Positions 23,794-26,754 of a DNA stretch of 26,754 bases are shown here, piece after piece; position 1 is the first letter of the stretch; every line of letters starts with the position of its first letter. The notes beneath the pieces were generated by a model. That model was not told where the DNA came from and ran no database searches. It saw only the letters and a list, made by a program, of their open reading frames with translations. Made by a program: the position numbers and the translations under genes. This stretch comes from Acholeplasmataceae bacterium (lineage in GTDB: Bacteria > Bacillota > Negativicutes > Acidaminococcales > Acidaminococcaceae), in the NCBI GenBank assembly GCA_012744295.1, contig JAAYIB010000158.1:1-26754 (forward strand). Direction: 5' to 3'.

Positions 23794-23847
23794 ATTATAG
23801 GGGGTGATTGTTATCTACGTATTACGCCAATGTTAAGGTTTTGTTAA
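23794..23847 (-). promoter_or_regulatory. Pho-box array and -10 upstream of pstS
   Basis: Four hexamers read on the minus strand as TTAACA (23842-23847), TTAACA (23831-23836), GTAATA (23820-23825) and ATAACA (23809-23814). Their starts are exactly 11 bp apart. A perfect TATAAT (23794-23799) follows 9 nt after the last. This is the PhoP/PhoB operator layout known from low-GC Gram-positives (TTnACA repeats, 5-nt spacers). It should place pstS under direct phosphate-starvation activation. Confidence 0.85.
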
Positions 23848-23849
23848 AA

Positions 23850-24509
23850 TCATTTTTTCGGAACGCGCTGACCCGTGACGAGATAAATTACCCATTCAGC
23901 CAGGTTGGTCGCATGATCGCCTATGCGCTCTATTCTCTGCACAACCTTGTTAAGCTCGGTACCCTGCTCAATGTTGGCTTTATCCTTCATCATGTGGAAA
24001 AGAATATCGCGCTTGCAGGTTTCGCAGATTTCATCAACCTTGTCGTCTTCGGCGCACACCTCAGCAGCCGCCTCGATGTCAAGGTCCACATAGGCCTTCA
24101 GTACTTTCCTGACCATGCCCTGAGCCTTTTCGGCAGCAATCGGTATATCGACAAGCGGCTTAATCAGGGGATCCTGTCCGATACGGTTAGCAATTTTCGC
24201 GATCTTCTTGGCGTGATCGCCGATACGTTCGAGATCTGTCGTCATCTTGAGCGCCGTCGAAAGAATGCGCAAGTCCTTCGCTATCGGCTGCTGCAAAGCG
24301 ATCAGTTCCACGGTCTTGTCCTCAATCAGCACCTGCATGTCGTCGATAACCGCGTCACCCGCTATGACTGATTCTGCGAGCGCCATGTCCTTTGTTTTCA
24401 GAGCCTCGATAGAGTCGCTGAGAGCCTTGGTCACAAGCTGGCCCATTGTCATCAGGTCGTTTTGGATCAAAGTTAGTTCTTTCGTATAAACGCCTCTTAC
24501 TCCCACCAT
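23850..24509 (-). CDS. phoU: Phosphate signalling regulator PhoU
   Basis: A 219-residue all-helical protein with the two PhoU three-helix repeats. Repeat one contains DLRILSTALKMTTDLERIGDHAKKIA and repeat two contains KVVQRIERIGDHATNLAEWVIY, the characteristic E-R-x-GDHA metal-binding motif. PhoU bridges PstB and PhoR to keep the kinase off when phosphate is plentiful. The ATG at 24509 is preferred to an in-frame TTG at 24518: GGGGAGG is about 10 nt upstream of the ATG but almost touches the TTG. The gene begins 1 nt after the pstB stop. Confidence 0.95.
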   Translation of the reverse strand: MVGVRGVYTKELTLIQNDLMTMGQLVTKALSDSIEALKTKDMALAESVIAGDAVIDDMQVLIEDKTVELIALQQPIAKDLRILSTALKMTTDLERIGDHAKKIAKIANRIGQDPLIKPLVDIPIAAEKAQGMVRKVLKAYVDLDIEAAAEVCAEDDKVDEICETCKRDILFHMMKDKANIEQGTELNKVVQRIERIGDHATNLAEWVIYLVTGQRVPKK

Positions 24510-24510
24510 C

Positions 24511-25272
24511 TCAGCCAAACCTCCCCGTTATGTAGTCTTCCGTCTTCTGATTGCCCGGCCGCGTGAACATTACGCCTGTAGGCTGGCACTCAACCATCTC
24601 GCCCATCAGGAAAAAGGCCGTATAGTCGGAAGCACGCGCTGCCTGCTGCATGTTATGCGTAACTATCACTATGCTGTATTTTTCCTTGAGTTCCATAATC
24701 AGCTCTTCGATCTTCATCGTTGAGATAGGGTCAAGCGCCGAACACGGTTCATCCATCAGCAGAATTTCCGGCTCCACCGCCAAAAGCCGCGCAATACAGA
24801 GCCTCTGCTGCTGGCCCCCGGACAAACCCATGGCGGAGCTCGCAAGCCTGTCCTTGACTTCGTCCCAAAGCGCCGCGCCCCGCAGGCTTTTTTCCACCAG
24901 CTCGTCAAGGGCCGCTTTTTGTTTTTGCCCGTGTATGCGCGGGCCGTAGGCGATATTGTCGTAAATACTCATAGGAAACGGGTTGGGTCTTTGAAAAACC
25001 ATGCCTACGCGTTTACGCAGGTCGACCACGTCAGTGCCCGGAGCGTAGATATCCTGCCCTTCTATCAGCACGTCTCCCGTAATCCTGACGTTTTCAATCA
25101 AATCATTCATCCTGTTCAGGGTACGCAGAAACGTTGACTTGCCGCAGCCCGAAGGCCCGATGAAAGCCACCACCTTGTTTTGGTACATATCGAGGTTGAT
25201 ATTTTTGAGTGCTTGGTTTTCGCCATAATACAGGCACAGATTTTTTACGGTAATAACTTTCTCAAGCTCCAT
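24511..25272 (-). CDS. pstB: Phosphate ABC transporter ATPase PstB
   Basis: A 253-residue ATPase that powers PstSCA. Walker A GPSGCGKST is at residues 39-47, then LRKRVGMVFQRPNPFPMSIYDN, the signature LSGGQQQRLCIARLLA and Walker B ILLMDEPCSALDPIST. The PNPFPMSI Q-loop and DEPCSALDP are diagnostic of PstB. GGAAGGG precedes the ATG. It is the first gene after the 25315-25353 Pho-box array and is followed directly by phoU. Confidence 0.96.
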   Translation of the reverse strand: MELEKVITVKNLCLYYGENQALKNINLDMYQNKVVAFIGPSGCGKSTFLRTLNRMNDLIENVRITGDVLIEGQDIYAPGTDVVDLRKRVGMVFQRPNPFPMSIYDNIAYGPRIHGQKQKAALDELVEKSLRGAALWDEVKDRLASSAMGLSGGQQQRLCIARLLAVEPEILLMDEPCSALDPISTMKIEELIMELKEKYSIVIVTHNMQQAARASDYTAFFLMGEMVECQPTGVMFTRPGNQKTEDYITGRFG

Positions 25273-25314
25273 GGAACCCTTCCTTTCTGTTACCCGTCAA
25301 GCATAACAAAGGAA

Positions 25315-25353
25315 TGTTACCGCAGTATTATTATCATGTTAAATTTATGTTAA
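25315..25353 (-). promoter_or_regulatory. Pho-box array upstream of pstB
   Basis: Four hexamers on the minus strand, TTAACA (25348-25353), TTAACA (25337-25342), ATAATA (25326-25331) and GTAACA (25315-25320), start exactly 11 bp apart. They lie between the phoB stop and the pstB start. The same four-repeat pattern occurs upstream of pstS, which strongly suggests a PhoB operator. The -10 element is less clear here than at pstS. Confidence 0.8.
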
Positions 25354-25356
25354 TTT

Positions 25357-26070
25357 TCATTTGCTGAGGCGATAGCCAACGCCGCGCACGGTTTCGATTG
25401 CTTCCGCCATTTCCGGCGACCTTTCGAGTTTGGACCGCAGATGCCTGATATGGACGTCGACCGTTCTCGTGTCGCCGAAATACTCGTAGCCCCAGACCTT
25501 TTCCAGAAGCTGCTCACGACTGAAAACCTTGCCCGCATTTTCGGCAAATAGCTTTAGCAGCTCGTATTCCTTGGGGGTAAGGTCAAGTTTTTGCCCGTCC
25601 AGCTGAGCCTCATAACGGGTAAAGTTCATGCGAAGCTTGCCCAAAACAATTTCGTCCGATTTTTCCGACAGCAAAGCCGGCCTTCTCAAAACAGCCTTGA
25701 TGCGGGCTGCCAGTTCCCTTTGGCTAAACGGCTTTGCCATATAGTCGTCGGCACCGAGCTCAAGACCGATAACGCGGTCAATTTCATCGCCTTTGGCCGT
25801 CAGCATTATAATCGGCAGTGCCGCGGTTTCGGGGCTTTGCTTCAATAATCTGCAGACCTCCAGCCCGTCGATGCCCGGCAGCATCAGGTCGAGGATGACG
25901 ATGTCAGGGCTTTCGTTTCTTGCCAAAGCCAAAGCCTGTTTGCCGTCGCCAGCCTCTATCACTTCGTAGCCAGCCTTCTCCAGGTTAAACCGTACCAGCA
26001 TGCGAATATTTTCCTCATCATCAACCAGCAAGACTCTCTGCTTAATTGTCGTCACCCCTTTTCGAATCAT
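25357..26070 (-). CDS. phoB: PhoB/PhoP-family response regulator
   Basis: A 237-residue OmpR-type regulator. The receiver domain has the acidic pair in VLLVDDEEN (17-18), phospho-acceptor Asp61 in VILDLMLPGIDG and a later AKPFS Lys. The C-terminal winged helix includes LTPKEYELLKLFAENAGKVFSREQLLEKVWG and DVHIRHLRSKLE. It should be the partner of PhoR and bind the two Pho-box arrays. The start is uncertain: ATG 26070 lacks a ribosome site, while GTG 26055 overlaps an AAGGGG. No terminator separates it from pstB, so read-through into the operon is possible. Confidence 0.93.
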   Translation of the reverse strand: MIRKGVTTIKQRVLLVDDEENIRMLVRFNLEKAGYEVIEAGDGKQALALARNESPDIVILDLMLPGIDGLEVCRLLKQSPETAALPIIMLTAKGDEIDRVIGLELGADDYMAKPFSQRELAARIKAVLRRPALLSEKSDEIVLGKLRMNFTRYEAQLDGQKLDLTPKEYELLKLFAENAGKVFSREQLLEKVWGYEYFGDTRTVDVHIRHLRSKLERSPEMAEAIETVRGVGYRLSK

Positions 26071-26128
26071 GTCTTAAGCGTTAAAATTCGCCAAAACAGA
26101 ACATATTCCTGCCCCAAAGTTATCTCCC

Positions 26129-26179
26129 AAAAAAAATGTAGTTTTCCACGGCGGCAGAACCCGCCGTGGAAAACTACAT
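26129..26179 (-). terminator. Strong intrinsic terminator of the CGGC-domain gene
   Basis: A perfect 19-bp inverted repeat (26136-26154 with 26161-26179, arm ATGTAGTTTTCCACGGCGG) with a 6-nt loop. On the minus strand it is followed by about seven T (26129-26135). It insulates phoB from the upstream gene. Confidence 0.95.
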
Positions 26180-26196
26180 AAGATACATCATGCAAT

Positions 26197-26640
26197 TCAG
26201 TCGTAAGCTTTCATTATTTCTTCCTTTTCATTAAACAACAAAGGGGCAAGTTTCTCCATCTCCATCTTTTCCCAAAAATCAAGCTTGCTGTGAGCCAGAC
26301 TGTATTTTTGCGGTATGGGATGCGTACCTACAATAACCGGGACTTTGTACTTTGTTTCGACGATGCTTTTGAATTCCCGAATCCAGGTACAGGGAGGATA
26401 ACCGACAACGAAGCCCGTCGCAAAATGAATGGCTTCCGCTCCGTTCCTTATCATCTCTTCGGGAACATATTCCACGTTGCCGCCGGGGCAACCGCCGCAG
26501 GTCGAATATCCGATAATCCGGACGTCCTCCTCGTCTGCATAAACAGAAAAGCCGCCTACCCGTTCCTCTAATGCCCTAAAACATTTGCCGCCGCCGCATG
26601 TATGATAACGACCGCAAATGATTATCCCTATTTTCTTCAT
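26197..26640 (-). CDS. CGGC-domain cysteine-rich protein
   Basis: A 147-residue soluble protein with Cys clusters KIGIIICGRYHTCGGGKC (C9, C15, C20) and STCGGCPGGN (C48, C51), plus Cys in YPPCTW. The CGGC core matches the putative metal-binding CGGC domain (PF08821). It is found mainly in anaerobes and has no proven function. A weak AAGAAGTG precedes the ATG by about 10 nt. Ends at a perfect terminator; the 114 nt upstream to the window edge are AT-rich with no clear promoter that I can assign. Confidence 0.85.
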   Translation of the reverse strand: MKKIGIIICGRYHTCGGGKCFRALEERVGGFSVYADEEDVRIIGYSTCGGCPGGNVEYVPEEMIRNGAEAIHFATGFVVGYPPCTWIREFKSIVETKYKVPVIVGTHPIPQKYSLAHSKLDFWEKMEMEKLAPLLFNEKEEIMKAYD

Positions 26641-26754
26641 CTTTATCGTTCACTTCTTTGTTTTTTATGGAACCCTGCAAATTATGAATGAACCTGTTCC
26701 ATTTATCCGATTTCAGCTACTGAAAATCGTAACTTTTTTCAATGGGAATGTTCA

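Noticed and set aside
26641..26754. Promoter for the CGGC-domain gene
   Set aside because: Several AT-rich hexamers occur (for example CATAAT near 26683), but no pair with 16-18 nt spacing stands out.
1..26754. CRISPR arrays, tRNA/rRNA genes, insertion sequences, prophage or defence genes
   Set aside because: No regular repeats, cloverleaf-like sequences, transposase or integrase frames were seen. All substantial frames are accounted for by the genes listed.

Overview
The window is about 26.8 kb of ordinary bacterial chromosome with roughly even base composition. Gene families and signals (AGGAGG-type ribosome sites, TTG/GTG starts, sigma-A-like promoters with extended -10 elements, a low-GC Gram-positive style Pho box, DUF1847, CGGC-domain and GlsB proteins, and a full-length pyruvate carboxylase) suggest an anaerobic Firmicute, possibly of the Negativicutes/Clostridia type. 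That placement is inference from gene content and was not tested phylogenetically. I see no phage, insertion sequence, CRISPR array, tRNA or rRNA.

Layout. (1) 1-1684: the 5' part of a HAD-IIA phosphatase on the minus strand, then an EamA drug/metabolite exporter and a rhodanese lipoprotein on the plus strand. (2) 1737-4410, minus: a three-gene ABC importer of the TrpXYZ/COG2984-4120-1101 type. (3) 4530-10233, minus: a Fe(III)/AfuA-FbpABC-like importer (binding protein, fused double permease, ATPase) ending at a terminator. A second binding-protein lipoprotein with its own promoter and a DUF1847 protein follow. (4) 10428-11519, minus: a two-part FkbM-family methyltransferase. (5) 11717-13030, plus: an apparent operon of an ECF-S-like membrane protein, a DtxR/MntR-family metalloregulator and a CrcB/Fluc fluoride channel, behind a near-consensus promoter. 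(6) 13221-16676, plus: pyruvate carboxylase. (7) 16772-17460, minus: a GlsB-type stress membrane protein and a DUF4332 protein. (8) 17747-19327, plus: a 526-residue protein I do not recognise. (9) 19305-26070, minus: a complete phosphate-starvation locus in the order phoB, pstB, phoU, pstS, pstC, pstA, phoR, with phoR apparently frameshifted. (10) 26197-26640, minus: a CGGC-domain protein.

How the genes work together. The clearest system is phosphate sensing and uptake. PhoR/PhoB should sense and respond, PstSCAB imports phosphate, and PhoU links transporter state to the kinase. Two arrays of four TTAACA-like hexamers with exact 11-bp period lie upstream of pstB and pstS and are strong candidate PhoB operators. 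Intrinsic hairpins between binding-protein and permease genes in both the pst locus and the Fe(III)-like importer would keep the binding protein in excess. I found no convincing new defence or biosynthetic system. The points most worth a second look are the phoR frameshift, the two Pho-box arrays, the metalloregulator-fluoride channel operon, and the unrecognised 526-residue protein.
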